Below, one piece after another: positions 42,390 to 52,407 of a stretch of 64,000 nt of DNA. The DNA lies in NCBI GenBank assembly GCA_943789375.1, contig CALSTX010000016.1, positions 1 through 64,000 on the forward strand, in the 5' to 3' direction. Origin of the DNA: an uncultured Opitutales bacterium. Lineage in GTDB: Bacteria > Verrucomicrobiota > Verrucomicrobiia > Opitutales > Seribacteraceae. Under the pieces are notes generated by a model, which saw only the letters and a list, made by a program, of their open reading frames with translations, was not told the origin of the DNA and searched no databases. A program made the translations under genes and the position numbers. Position 1 is the stretch's first letter, and the number at the start of each line of letters is the position of its first letter.

Positions 42390-44540
42390 ATGAGCATCTG
42401 GGACGCAGTTATCTTCTTTAGCTATTTCATTGGGGTAGTCCTCTTTGCGATAATAATTTCCGCACGAAGTAAGACTAAATCTTCATCCGACTACTTTCTG
42501 GCGTCCAAAAAATTGCCCTGGTATGCGATCGGTGCATCATTTATCGCATCCAATATCTCCACCGAACATTTCATTGGTACAATTGGAATTGGTTTTCTCT
42601 ATGGGATGGCGGTGGCAAATTGGGAATGGGGAAATGCATTCACCTTTACCGCCCTTATCTGGATCTTTTTGCCTTTTTATATGCGTGGAAATGTATCCAC
42701 CATGCCGGAATTCCTCGAAAAAAGGTTCAACAAGACATGCAGGTATGCATACGCGATTGTGATGATCATCGGACTAGTCATTGCCATGCTCGGTGGTGTG
42801 CTCTTTGCGGGTGCCAAGGCAATGAATGTATTCTTCCCCCAGATTGATATTTGGATGGGCATTCTTATTCTAGCCATAGCCGCTGGCACCTACACGATTT
42901 ATGGTGGTTTACTTGCAGCTGTCTGGGCCGATGTCCTTCAATTTTTCTTACTAATGATTGGGGGAATCGTCGTCAGTGTCTTTGGTATTCATTATGCCGG
43001 AGGACTGGATAATTTGATGGAGAGTATGCCTGAGAAATTCATCATGTTCTATTCATCAGAGCATGAAACTATACCATGGAGCGGTGTATTGTCGGGACTG
43101 GTGGCTGTAGGACTGTGGTATAATTGTGCCAACCAATTTATGGTGCAAAGATGCTTAGGAGCCCGCTCCGAATGGGATGCAAGGATGGGAGTCATAATGG
43201 CTGGATTCAGTAAGGCGATTCTTCCATTCATAGTAGTCATCCCAGGGATCGTTGCCTTTTATTTGTTCCAGTCCCGGATAAGTGATGGCGACCAGGCATG
43301 GCCTTACATGGTGCAACAATTTCTGCCAACAGGATTGATCGGGCTGGTACTTGCCGGATTGGCCAGTGCGGTGATGTCTACCCTGAGTGCGATTACCAAT
43401 TCATCCTCCACCATCTTTACCCTGGATTTGTACAGAGAATTAATCCGCCCAAAAGCAACTGATGAGGAGTTGCACAAAGTCGGTCGGATAAGTGCCCTGG
43501 TTATCATTGTTATTGGTATCACCATTGCCCTGATTATTTCTGCTTTTCCAGGGGTTACCATATTTGTACTCATACAAACTGTTTTCTTCTATGTCGCTCC
43601 CCCCATTGCCGCCTGTTTCCTACTTGGAATTATGTGGAAGAAAATAACCCCTATGGCGGCAACCATTACCTTACTTATGGGATATGTGGTGTTTTTACCG
43701 CTGACCAAATTTGGTCTGTTTCCCAATCTGCCAATTTTGCAACCGTACGACACCTTTACACATCATACCTTTTTAATTTTTGTGATGTCCTGTATCACCC
43801 TTGTTGTCGTTTCTTTTTTCACTAAGCCCAAGTCTGAAGAAGAACTTGAAGGAGTAATCTGGACTAAGAGTGCTCTGAGTGTGGGCGAAGATGCAACTGG
43901 ACAATATGGTGGATGGAAAAGCATTAAACTGTGGTGGTTCCTAATGGTGGCGACCATTGCTGGACTTTATCTTTGGATGAACTCGAAAAGCAATGCATCC
44001 ACATGGTACGAAGCCGAAGATTTAGAATTTTCTGCTACTCCGGACTGTGAAATCAAGATTCAAACGCGTAAAGAAATTGCACCCGAGGAAAAATTCAATC
44101 TTTGGACAGGTACTGGGCAGGTTTTGATTCAACCCAAAGCTAATGGACAGGAGATGACCTTCACCATTCCGGTCAATGAACCTGGAAACTACAGGATTGA
44201 TGCACTGGTCACAATTGCCCCTGGATACGGTAGTTTTAGTACAACTGTAGATCAAAAAGAGGGGGATATATCTTATCCTGAGATCACTCTTACTGAAGAG
44301 AGAGACTATCTATCCAAACCCAAAACGAGCATGATTTTTGATGCACAAAAAGTTTACAAGGACAGAGAGAATAACGGGATCGAAAATAATATCGCTGGTT
44401 CGTACACTGTACAGCGGATCACTTTGGGTACTTTTGAAACAGAAGCTGATCATTTTAAAGTTTCGCTCACTTCTGAGGATTACACACCTGAACATTCTCT
44501 TCTCGGGATTGATCAATTTATCGTCACTAAAAAACAATAA
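42390..44540 (+). CDS. Sodium/solute symporter with C-terminal carbohydrate-binding-like domain
   Basis: A 716-residue protein. Residues ~1-510 are an SSS-family transporter with about 13 helices (VIFFSYFIGVVLFAIII; GASFIASNISTEHFIGTIG is the sodium-site region). Residues ~534-716 form an extra, mainly beta domain that begins WYEAEDLEF, the usual opening of CBM6/35-like carbohydrate-binding modules. It contains TFTIPVNEPGNYRIDALVT and ends HSLLGIDQFIV. The domain lies outside the last helix and would face the periplasm if topology is standard. A permease with a built-in sugar-binding module fits capture and import of the cluster's substrate. Confidence 0.88.
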   Translation: MSIWDAVIFFSYFIGVVLFAIIISARSKTKSSSDYFLASKKLPWYAIGASFIASNISTEHFIGTIGIGFLYGMAVANWEWGNAFTFTALIWIFLPFYMRGNVSTMPEFLEKRFNKTCRYAYAIVMIIGLVIAMLGGVLFAGAKAMNVFFPQIDIWMGILILAIAAGTYTIYGGLLAAVWADVLQFFLLMIGGIVVSVFGIHYAGGLDNLMESMPEKFIMFYSSEHETIPWSGVLSGLVAVGLWYNCANQFMVQRCLGARSEWDARMGVIMAGFSKAILPFIVVIPGIVAFYLFQSRISDGDQAWPYMVQQFLPTGLIGLVLAGLASAVMSTLSAITNSSSTIFTLDLYRELIRPKATDEELHKVGRISALVIIVIGITIALIISAFPGVTIFVLIQTVFFYVAPPIAACFLLGIMWKKITPMAATITLLMGYVVFLPLTKFGLFPNLPILQPYDTFTHHTFLIFVMSCITLVVVSFFTKPKSEEELEGVIWTKSALSVGEDATGQYGGWKSIKLWWFLMVATIAGLYLWMNSKSNASTWYEAEDLEFSATPDCEIKIQTRKEIAPEEKFNLWTGTGQVLIQPKANGQEMTFTIPVNEPGNYRIDALVTIAPGYGSFSTTVDQKEGDISYPEITLTEERDYLSKPKTSMIFDAQKVYKDRENNGIENNIAGSYTVQRITLGTFETEADHFKVSLTSEDYTPEHSLLGIDQFIVTKKQ

Positions 44541-44582
44541 TCTTCAACAAGTTTTAACTCTAAACACTGTAAGAAAATTAAC

Positions 44583-45848
44583 ATGAAAAACGAAAAAGAT
44601 GGCACACTAGAAGTGGAAGGCTCAAAGAAAATGACTGGTCTATCCAGGCGCGGGTTCATTCAAGGGATTGGTGGTGCAGGTGCCTTGCTTGGATTAGCTG
44701 GCAAGTCAATGGGTGCGGAAGCACCGCGCGATGCGGACGGAAATATTATCCCTGGCTTTGAAAAAATAAAGGAAGACCCTAATTCCTCCAAGGGATGGCA
44801 ACCGGTATCGGATCGAAAGGTAAAGGTGGGCATTGCAGGGTTTGGGCTTTGCCGGTTCGGTGGTGCATTCTTTTATCAAAATCATCCCAATGTGGAAGTG
44901 GTGGCCGCGACCGATCTTGATCCAGGCAGGTGTGCCGGTCTCGCCCGGGCAGTTGGAGCCAGGAAGACTTATCCATCCTGTGAGGAAATGATTCAGCAGG
45001 ATAAAGAGATCGAAGCGGTTTATATCGCCACGGATGCCCCCACCCATGCAAAGCTCGCGGTCATGGGATTAAACCATGGAAAACATGTATGCTCTGCGGT
45101 ACCAGCCGTTTTTGGATTCAAGGCAGAAGAAGAAGCCGAGGAACTCTTTGAGGCGGTCAAGAAGAGTGGTTTGAAATATGCCATGAATGAGACCTCCACT
45201 TTCCATGCCGACCTCTGGGATAAGCGAACTCAGTACCAAGCAGGTGCACTCGGAAAAATTATTTATTCCGAAGGAGAATATTATCATGATTTTGGACCAA
45301 ACGGACTCCCTGGTTACAACCCTAAAAATGGTAAGATTGATGTGAATGGTTGGCGTCGTGGGCTTCCCCCCATGTGGTATCCGACCCACTCCAATGCGTA
45401 TTATGTATCCATCACCGGTGGACGGTTTACTGAAGTATCATGCCTCGGCACGCCGGGCTTGTACAAAGAGCACAAGGAAAACCAATGGAAGAATCCATTT
45501 GGCACTGAGGTCGGTATGTTCAAAACAAGCGAGGGCGGTATCTCACGCATGGCGGTGAGTTGGGACATGAAAAATGCCCACGGTGAAAAGGGCCGGGTCT
45601 ACGGCCAAAAGCCACACAATCCAAAAATCAATGGTGTACGCCCTGCCCTCCCTCCCGGAGTTGGAGCCGGTGGACACGGAGGATCGCATGGACAATTAAC
45701 CAATGACTTCATCGAATCCATCCTGCTCGACCGAGAACCAACCGTAAATATTGGGGATTCTCTCAATATGACCATGGCTGGTGTGATTGCTCACCAATCT
45801 GCTCTCAAAGATGGGGAGTGGATGAAAATCCCACAGTACGAGCTTTAA
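44583..45848 (+). CDS. Exported Gfo/Idh/MocA oxidoreductase
   Basis: A 421-residue NAD(P)-dependent sugar oxidoreductase. A twin-arginine signal is visible near residues 18-40 (LSRRGFIQGIGGAGALLGL), so it is exported folded. The Rossmann part reads VGIAGFGLCRFGGAFF, followed by AATDLDPGRCAGLARAVGA, and AVYIATDAPTHAKLAVMGLN holds the expected core loop. It probably oxidises or reduces a sugar at one hydroxyl outside the cytoplasm. It follows the symporter by 42 bp and precedes the cytochrome gene by 92 bp. Confidence 0.88.
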   Translation: MKNEKDGTLEVEGSKKMTGLSRRGFIQGIGGAGALLGLAGKSMGAEAPRDADGNIIPGFEKIKEDPNSSKGWQPVSDRKVKVGIAGFGLCRFGGAFFYQNHPNVEVVAATDLDPGRCAGLARAVGARKTYPSCEEMIQQDKEIEAVYIATDAPTHAKLAVMGLNHGKHVCSAVPAVFGFKAEEEAEELFEAVKKSGLKYAMNETSTFHADLWDKRTQYQAGALGKIIYSEGEYYHDFGPNGLPGYNPKNGKIDVNGWRRGLPPMWYPTHSNAYYVSITGGRFTEVSCLGTPGLYKEHKENQWKNPFGTEVGMFKTSEGGISRMAVSWDMKNAHGEKGRVYGQKPHNPKINGVRPALPPGVGAGGHGGSHGQLTNDFIESILLDREPTVNIGDSLNMTMAGVIAHQSALKDGEWMKIPQYEL

Positions 45849-45940
45849 CACCAAACAGCATGGGTAACTTACAAAGTTGCTCATCGTATCGTTTTGAATT
45901 GAATAAGCCTATCTATGATCCACTTCTTTTCGAAATAGCA

Positions 45941-46936
45941 ATGCTTCGTTTCCTTTTTTTATTTGGGATGGTTGGTTCGTTCACATGCCCGCTTTTTGCA
46001 TCTAAATCAAATGGAAATGAGCCTACCGAGATAGTCTTGTACAAAGCGAATGGTTGTGTTGCCTGCCATCGTATTACCCAGGATCATATTGGTCCTTCCA
46101 TGCTGGCCGTTTCTCAAAAATACGCCAATGACCCAAACGGTGTATTAACGGTTCTGGATAGCTTAAAGAATGGGGCTAAAGGAAAGTGGGGAAACAATGT
46201 GATGCCGCCACAAAGTCATTTAAGTGACCAGAACCTGCAATTACTAACGAATTGGGCACTTGCCATTAAGGATTCTCCCAATCTGAAAAGTTGGCAGAAA
46301 GAGGAACTGGTAACTCAGGAATCAAATACGATTTTATCTGCGGATCAGCCTTTGAATGCAAAGTATTCCCTGCCGGAGGATCGGAGGGGCACGGTGGTGC
46401 AAACCTTAGATCAACCGATCGTCTATCGCACCTATCTGCCCGGAGCATCTTCACGGGCAATTGCGGTGGGTTTACCCGGGGGTATTTCTTACGCCTTTGA
46501 CGCAAAACTTTGTAAACTTCTCTATTTTTGGGAAGGTGGATTTCTTGATTTTGAAAAGTCTTGGACTGGGCATGGTGGTTGGTATTCAAAATTGATGGGG
46601 ACAAAAATCTTTGAGGCACCTGCGAGCTTCCCCCTTCGAATGGGGAGTAAGCAAAACCCTGAGGTAAAATTTCTTGGATATCGTACGGAGGGAGAACTCC
46701 CTAGCTTTCTTTACCAAATCAATGGCATAAGCGTGGAAGAAACAATTGGATTTGATGCAGATAACCGAACGATCGTGCTGTCCTTTAAGATTTCCGATGC
46801 AGAAAAACCTATCTATTTCGACCCCGGAAAAAGTTTGTCCATTTGGTCATCAGATGATGCAGTAGAACAGGAAGGTGTTTGGAAAGTACACCCTGAAAAA
46901 CGGAAAAGTTTTTCCTTCCTTGCACAGGTAAAATGA
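45941..46936 (+). CDS. Exported c-type cytochrome protein
   Basis: A 331-residue protein. The ATG at 45941 starts a signal peptide (LRFLFLFGMVGSFTCPLFA); the longer frame from 45818 overlaps the previous gene and adds unrelated residues. The heme motif is CVACH (KANGCVACHRITQDHIGPSM) and the distal methionine is in NVMPPQSHLSD. The remaining ~210 residues form an unassigned beta-rich region (TYLPGASSRAIAVGLPGGIS). It overlaps the next propeller gene by four bases. It probably passes electrons from the propeller dehydrogenase to the respiratory chain. Confidence 0.85.
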   Translation: MLRFLFLFGMVGSFTCPLFASKSNGNEPTEIVLYKANGCVACHRITQDHIGPSMLAVSQKYANDPNGVLTVLDSLKNGAKGKWGNNVMPPQSHLSDQNLQLLTNWALAIKDSPNLKSWQKEELVTQESNTILSADQPLNAKYSLPEDRRGTVVQTLDQPIVYRTYLPGASSRAIAVGLPGGISYAFDAKLCKLLYFWEGGFLDFEKSWTGHGGWYSKLMGTKIFEAPASFPLRMGSKQNPEVKFLGYRTEGELPSFLYQINGISVEETIGFDADNRTIVLSFKISDAEKPIYFDPGKSLSIWSSDDAVEQEGVWKVHPEKRKSFSFLAQVK

Positions 46937-48381
46937 TGAAAAAAATAACCCTACTTTTCATCCTCACAATCGCCTGCTCACAATTGGGTGTGTTCGCGGA
47001 TTCCTCTTACTCGGTTCAACCCTACCCTACTCCTCCCGGCATAGTGTGTGAAGTTACGGGGGTGGATTATTCGGAGGATGGCACTCTTTACATCTGTACC
47101 CGACGGGGGGATGTATGGGCCCAAAAGAACGGAGACTGGAAGAGATTTGCCTATGGGTTACATGAGCCTATGGGTCTGCTTGCCGGACCTAGTTTCGCCA
47201 TAGTCAGTCAACGCCCGGAACTAACTCGATTGGTGGATGAAGATGAAGATGGCACGGCGGACCGTTACGAAACGATCTGCGATCAGATTGCGATGGAAGC
47301 AAATTTTCATCAATACAACTATGGATTGGTGAAAGGAAAGATTGCGGGCAACCTCTATGGCATTCTCTCCTGCTCGGGATTGAGTAAACCCGATGGCTCA
47401 CCCGCAAGTGCCAATGGATTTTCTCCCATCCCCTACCGTATGTGGTCCTACCAAATTACCCCAAGCGGAGAGTTTAGGCCATGGTCGAGCGGGTTGCGCA
47501 CCGCCAATGGGATTGGAAAAAGTCCACAGGGTGAACTCTTTGCAGCGGACAACCAAGGGGACTGGGTGGCCACCTCCATGCTTCACCACTTGGAGGAGGG
47601 AGATTTTCACGGTCATCCCGCTGCCCTAAGATGGGATCAGGATTTTCCATATCCCAAGGATCCTGAATCCGCTCCCATCGGTCTACTGGAAAAAATGAGA
47701 AAACCCCCCGCGGTTCATTTTCCTCATGGAGAACTGGCCAATTCACCAGGCTCTCCAGTCTGGGATACCACGGATGGAAAGTTCGGCCCGTTTGCAGGTC
47801 AGATGTTTATTGGGGATATCGTACACCCCAGAATCATGCGTGTGGCTTTGGAAAAAGTGAACGGGCAGTATCAGGGAGCCTGCTTTTCCTTTTATCATGC
47901 CGAAGGATTGAAAGCAGGTATCTGCCGGCTTGCCTTTTCCTCAGCCGGCGAATTGATCATCGGCCGGGCGGGCGAAGGAAACTGGGGCCGTGGCCTCCCC
48001 GGATCGGGCCTGCAAAAAATCGCCTATTCGGGAACACCTCCCTTTGAAATCCATCGGATCGAATTGCAAAGCGGTGGGTTTCTTTTTCATTTCACCCAAC
48101 CGATTAATCAATCCATCAAACTCGACCCTGAAAAGTTCGGTGTCCAAAGCTACCATTACCCTTACGGACCGAATTACGGATCCCCCAAAACGGACATACG
48201 AAGAATTATCCCTGCAAATATTGAGCACACTGCAAATGGAAATGCTATCCGTATGATTGTTCCAAACTTACAAAAAAGAAAAGTTTACCAATTTAATCTC
48301 CCTCAAATACAAGATGTAGCAGGGGGAACTTTACGAAATTCAATCGCTTTCTACACGCTCAACGAACTGGTAAAAAATTAA
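46933..48381 (+). CDS. Exported beta-propeller protein, sorbosone-dehydrogenase-like
   Basis: A 482-residue protein with signal peptide (KKITLLFILTIACSQLGVFA). The propeller is indicated by EVTGVDYSEDGTLYICTRRG, TRLVDEDEDGTADRYETICD and GEGNWGRGLPG, resembling the dehydrogenase-like propeller in the 18817-21570 protein. It pairs with the adjacent cytochrome c gene (ATGA overlap). In the larger protein at 18817 similar functions are joined with a copper domain in one chain. The likely job is periplasmic oxidation of a sugar or lactone; the cofactor cannot be confirmed. Confidence 0.8.
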   Translation: MMKKITLLFILTIACSQLGVFADSSYSVQPYPTPPGIVCEVTGVDYSEDGTLYICTRRGDVWAQKNGDWKRFAYGLHEPMGLLAGPSFAIVSQRPELTRLVDEDEDGTADRYETICDQIAMEANFHQYNYGLVKGKIAGNLYGILSCSGLSKPDGSPASANGFSPIPYRMWSYQITPSGEFRPWSSGLRTANGIGKSPQGELFAADNQGDWVATSMLHHLEEGDFHGHPAALRWDQDFPYPKDPESAPIGLLEKMRKPPAVHFPHGELANSPGSPVWDTTDGKFGPFAGQMFIGDIVHPRIMRVALEKVNGQYQGACFSFYHAEGLKAGICRLAFSSAGELIIGRAGEGNWGRGLPGSGLQKIAYSGTPPFEIHRIELQSGGFLFHFTQPINQSIKLDPEKFGVQSYHYPYGPNYGSPKTDIRRIIPANIEHTANGNAIRMIVPNLQKRKVYQFNLPQIQDVAGGTLRNSIAFYTLNELVKN

Positions 48382-49574
48382 TTCTGGGGATTCTCAAACC
48401 AAACGACATTCTCACTTCGCTGACCTGCCACGAGAATGTCTTTATCACCATCACCATCCAAATCAGTGATCATTGCATCATAGGACATTTGGTCTCGACT
48501 CAACACATGGCGGGAGAAATTCCCATTGCCATCATTTTCATACCAGGCAGCAAGTGTTGATTTGTTTCCAACACATACGAGATCAATATCTCCATCCCCG
48601 TCAATATCCCCAAAATCTGCGGAATGCGGAGCAGAAATTTCATCATCAATTATATGCTCTTTCCAATCTGGACCCTCAAACCAAAGAATTCCCACTCCGT
48701 GACCACGGGTTGCGAGTACATCCATCTTTCCATCTCGATTTACATCAAATGGTGCCCCATGAGTAGCCCCCATTTGAGAACCGGCACGAGGTAGAAGTTC
48801 TCTACGCCAAGTTGTCTCAGGATTTTTTGAAGAATAATAGATGGCAAAGTAATCACCATCGGTAAATGGTTTACCCTTTGCACCCATTGCAAAATCTATC
48901 AGACCATCGTTATTTATATCTCCGAAATCAAAGTAATGGCTCCCCCCATAAGCAGTCCCATCTGCTAAAGGTACGATCTGCCAACTCACTTTATCCTTTT
49001 TTGAAAATATGGGCTTTAACCAACAAACCGAACTGGAATATGGCCCTTGGTCTTTGGTGAAATCATTTACAATTATTTCCGAAATTCCGTCCCTATTAAT
49101 ATCAAAGGAACGGATACAATGAACCCCAAATATCTGGTTAGTGATTTCATGAAATTCCCAACTTTTGGACAGCATATCTCCGTCTGGACATTCAAGCCAG
49201 AAAACTCCCCGCACAAAAGATCCAACGAAGTCTAAATCTCCATCCTGATCGACATCATGTAAGACACAATGAATACACTGGGGCTTAAACAATGCATACT
49301 TGGAAGGAATTTTGGCTAGGTGCCTTTTTGTTTCATAACCAATGCCGGATAAGATCAGAATTTCTCCGCCAGCAGAAAAAATAATTTCCTGCTTACCATC
49401 CCCATTATAGTCATGAGCGACTGCAGAATTTACCCGTGCACCGCTATAGATCTGATGGCGTGACCAATTGGCATCCTCAGCCAAGGCAACACTCCCCCCT
49501 CCAAGGAATAAAAAGCCTATCGAAAAGAAAAAAAGCAACATGCCAAAATGGACCAATTCCCATTTGGGTTGCAT
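48378..49574 (-). CDS. Exported VCBS/FG-GAP repeat protein
   Basis: A 398-residue protein starting at the ATG at 49574, directly at the stop of the upstream sulfatase (TGATG). A signal peptide (GMLLFFFSIGFLFLGGG) is followed by about six FG-GAP/VCBS repeats with calcium loops: DVDQDGDLD, DINRDGISE, DINNDGLID, DVNRDGKMD, DIDGDGDID and DLDGDGDKD. These repeats build a beta-propeller that binds ligands or surfaces. It is co-transcribed with the two sulfatases and esterase upstream, so it may bind the same glycan. It ends with a 4-base overlap with the convergent propeller gene. Confidence 0.85.
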   Translation of the reverse strand: MQPKWELVHFGMLLFFFSIGFLFLGGGSVALAEDANWSRHQIYSGARVNSAVAHDYNGDGKQEIIFSAGGEILILSGIGYETKRHLAKIPSKYALFKPQCIHCVLHDVDQDGDLDFVGSFVRGVFWLECPDGDMLSKSWEFHEITNQIFGVHCIRSFDINRDGISEIIVNDFTKDQGPYSSSVCWLKPIFSKKDKVSWQIVPLADGTAYGGSHYFDFGDINNDGLIDFAMGAKGKPFTDGDYFAIYYSSKNPETTWRRELLPRAGSQMGATHGAPFDVNRDGKMDVLATRGHGVGILWFEGPDWKEHIIDDEISAPHSADFGDIDGDGDIDLVCVGNKSTLAAWYENDGNGNFSRHVLSRDQMSYDAMITDLDGDGDKDILVAGQRSENVVWFENPQN

Positions 49575-50942
49575 CACTTCTTCTTTGATTGCCTTGGTCT
49601 TGGTGGACCAATGGGTTGATCCTTCCACCAATCACTGGGTCCTTCCTTTTCAACCGTTTGATTTACCGCAAACAAAAGTTCTTTCATTTGCTGTAATTTC
49701 TTTGGCTTCTTCTGGGCAAGGTCGTTCTTTTCCTGCCAGTCCTTTTCAATATGGTAAAGTTGGAACTCCTTAAGATCAGCACTAGCCAAAATTTTCCAGT
49801 CACCGTGACGCAAGGCGAAATGAATTTCAAGAGATGCCAAATGATTGCGCCAATATAAGGGAACCTTGCGCTTTAATGGTTTGCCGGAAAAGAGGGGCAT
49901 AAAGTCAGTCCCGTCAATAGTACGATCCTTGGGCAATGGAATATCAACAATTCCAAGAATGGTGGAGAAAAGATCCGAGCCAATAATCGGGGTGCTATTT
50001 TCACTCACCGGAATCCTGCCCGTCCAACGGGCAATTCCAGGCACCCGAATACCGCCCTCATGTGAGGACCGTTTGCGTTCGCGCAAACCCGCGGTCGACC
50101 CACGAGTTCTTCCGCTATTTCCCGCACCCTCCGGGCCATTATCTGAGGTAAAGAAAACAAAAGTATTATCCGCAACCCCGATTTCATCCAAGGCCCGCAT
50201 TAACTTTCCGAATGCATAATCAATCTGGGTGATATTGCCATGATGCTGGCGGATGCCCTCATCCTTGATATGGGCATACGCTTTCATAAATTGCGGAGAA
50301 GATTCGATGGGAAGATGAGGCTCATGCGTCCAGACATTTAGAAAGAATGGCTGGTCGGGGTTCCGGACCTCCTTAAGCCAACGAATGCCCTCGTCCACAA
50401 CCAAGGGAGCTGAGTATCCCTCCAGTTTACCCAAAGCTTGCCCGTTGAGAACAAAGTTTTCGGGATTCTTGTGGTTTGGGGAAGCGTTATTTTGAGTAGC
50501 CATCCAATGATCAAACCCATGATCATTGGGCTGGGGCTGATTGGGGCTGTTAAAATGGCCGTTCAAATGCCATTTGCCGACATGACAGGTGGAATACCCC
50601 TTTTCTTTGAGCAAAGCGGCCACAGTAATTTCGGAATTGCGGAGATGTACAGGACTATTCTTGGGAAGCCATCTCCATACACCATTACGGTATGGAGTAC
50701 GACCTGTGAGGATGGCAGAACGGGAGGGTGAACAAACGCCACATGCCGAATAGGCCTGAGTGAACTTCGTCCCCTGCTTGGCAAACTTGTCGAGGTTGGG
50801 AGTTTTGATTTCGGGGTGGCCATAGCAGGCCAGATCTCCCCAGCCCATGTCATCGGTCAAAAAGATGACAAAGTTGGGACGGTCCTGCTTGCCAATAAGC
50901 AGCGCGGGTAAAAGCAAGAAAAGAGTTACATGTGAATTTCAT
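49574..50942 (-). CDS. Sulfatase (S1 family), frame break in the signal peptide
   Basis: A sulfatase core of about 440 residues: PNFVIFLTDDMGWGDLACYG, formylglycine site in ACGVCSPSRSAILTGR, and FTSDNGPEGAG. The sequence has no good start in its own frame: the first candidate is the TTG at 50917. If one T (position 50930 on the plus strand, an A) is removed, the ATG at 50942 reads into the same frame and gives a signal peptide (MKFTVTLFLLLPALLIG). The insertion thus separates the signal peptide from the enzyme. If real, export of this sulfatase is lost. It is followed without a gap by the VCBS gene. Confidence 0.82.
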
Positions 50943-50954
50943 AATTAAGAAAGA

Positions 50955-52389
50955 TTATTTAGATCGATAGTTTGGTTTAAGAGTGACAAAAGGCTTTAGT
51001 TTCTTGGAGAGCGAAGCGACCAGTTCCTCATGCTTTGTATGGCCAGCGAGATTGGTCACCTCCTCAGAATCGTTGGCATGATCATAGAGCTCTTTACCTG
51101 CCTTGCCTTCCAGCCATTCGATGTAACGGTAACGCTCAGTACGCAGGGAATACCCCCAGGCATCTCTGCCATACCATACCAGGGTGACAGCTGGCTTCGT
51201 CCAACTTCTCGGCATTTGGATCACTGAGCAAGGGGCGCAAGGATTTTCCCTGCAAACGAGAAGAAACGGAAATTCCACACAGGTCCATGAGGGTGGGATA
51301 AAGATCGAGCAATTCAACCGGTTTATTCGATCGTTCCCCCTTGGCCATGCCGGGAGCGGAGATAATGAGAGGTACGCGTGTAGACCGTTCAAAGGCCTTG
51401 CGTTTGTACCACAAACCCTTTTCGCCTAGAAAATATCCGTGATCCGACCAAAATACGATAATGGTTTTATCGAAAATATTGTTTTTCTCCAGTGCATCCA
51501 TCAAGCGGCCAACCTGGGCATCGACAAATGACTGGGTGGCAAAGTATGCCTGCTTGCATTTGCGTGCCTGATACATGGTTATGTCGGCAAAATAATAAGG
51601 CCAATTGGCCAAGTCCCTACCCAGAGCAATGGGAGGCACATCCTCCAAGTCACGCTTCGCTTCTCCCACATCCTGCATGGTGATTTGATCGAGCGGATAG
51701 AGATCAAAATATTTCTTGGGGGCGACATAGGGACAGTGCGGATTGAAAAATCCCGCAGCCAAAAAGAAGGGTTCATCTTTTTTTTGTCCGATCAGCTCGA
51801 TAATTTTCGATGCCACCTTGCCATCGGTATGATCGGTATCCTTACTTACCGGGTCCCACCAGGCCATACTGATTCCCAGGTTATTATCCTTTTGCCGGCC
51901 ACGACCGTAGCGGGTGATATATTCCTGCTGGGTGCGGTCCATACCAATGGGGTTGTACTTTTTATCCCAGGTCTGTGGATCGTCATGCCCATCGGTACCA
52001 ATCATCGATGGGTTGCCGTAATGATAGATCTTTCCTGCGCGGGCGGAAAAGTATCCGTTTAGGCGAAATGCCTGACCGAGGGTGATCACATCCGGATTAA
52101 TTTCTCGCATTTTATTACTGTTGGTCAGAATTTCAGTTTCATCGGGTCTAAGACCGGTCATTACGCTCGTACGGCTCGGACCACAAAGAGACTGTTGGCA
52201 ATAAGCCCGCTCAAAAACCACACCACGCTGGGCCAACCGGTCGAGATGTGGAGTCTTAACCTGTGGATGTCCGTAAACCCCCAGGTCGACATTCATATCA
52301 TCCGCACAGATAAAAAGAACATTAAGTTTCTCAGATGAAGCCAAGGTTCCGAGTGCAACTAAATGAAAAATTATAACTAATCCTTTCAT
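50955..52389 (-). pseudogene. Iduronate-2-sulfatase-like sulfatase, frame broken near C-terminus
   Basis: Signal peptide MKGLVIIFHLVALGTLASS, then NVLFICADDMNVDLGVYG and formylglycine site C69 in QQSLCGPSRTSVMTG, which matches the iduronate-2-sulfatase-like group (FWSDHGYFLGEKGLWYKRK follows). The frame ends at 51136 after DEASCHPGMVWQR. Removing one base (plus-strand C at 51195) restores DEPAVTLVWYGRD and a normal ending (ELYDHANDSEEVTNLAG) to 50955. The truncated product would lose about 80 C-terminal residues. It is the third gene of a minus-strand group with a sulfatase and an esterase. Confidence 0.85.
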
Positions 52390-52407
52390 AATTGGGAATT
52401 CACTTAA

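Noticed and set aside
45818-45940. Upstream extension of the cytochrome gene to 45818.
   Set aside because: It overlaps the oxidoreductase end, and the signal peptide begins only at the ATG at 45941.
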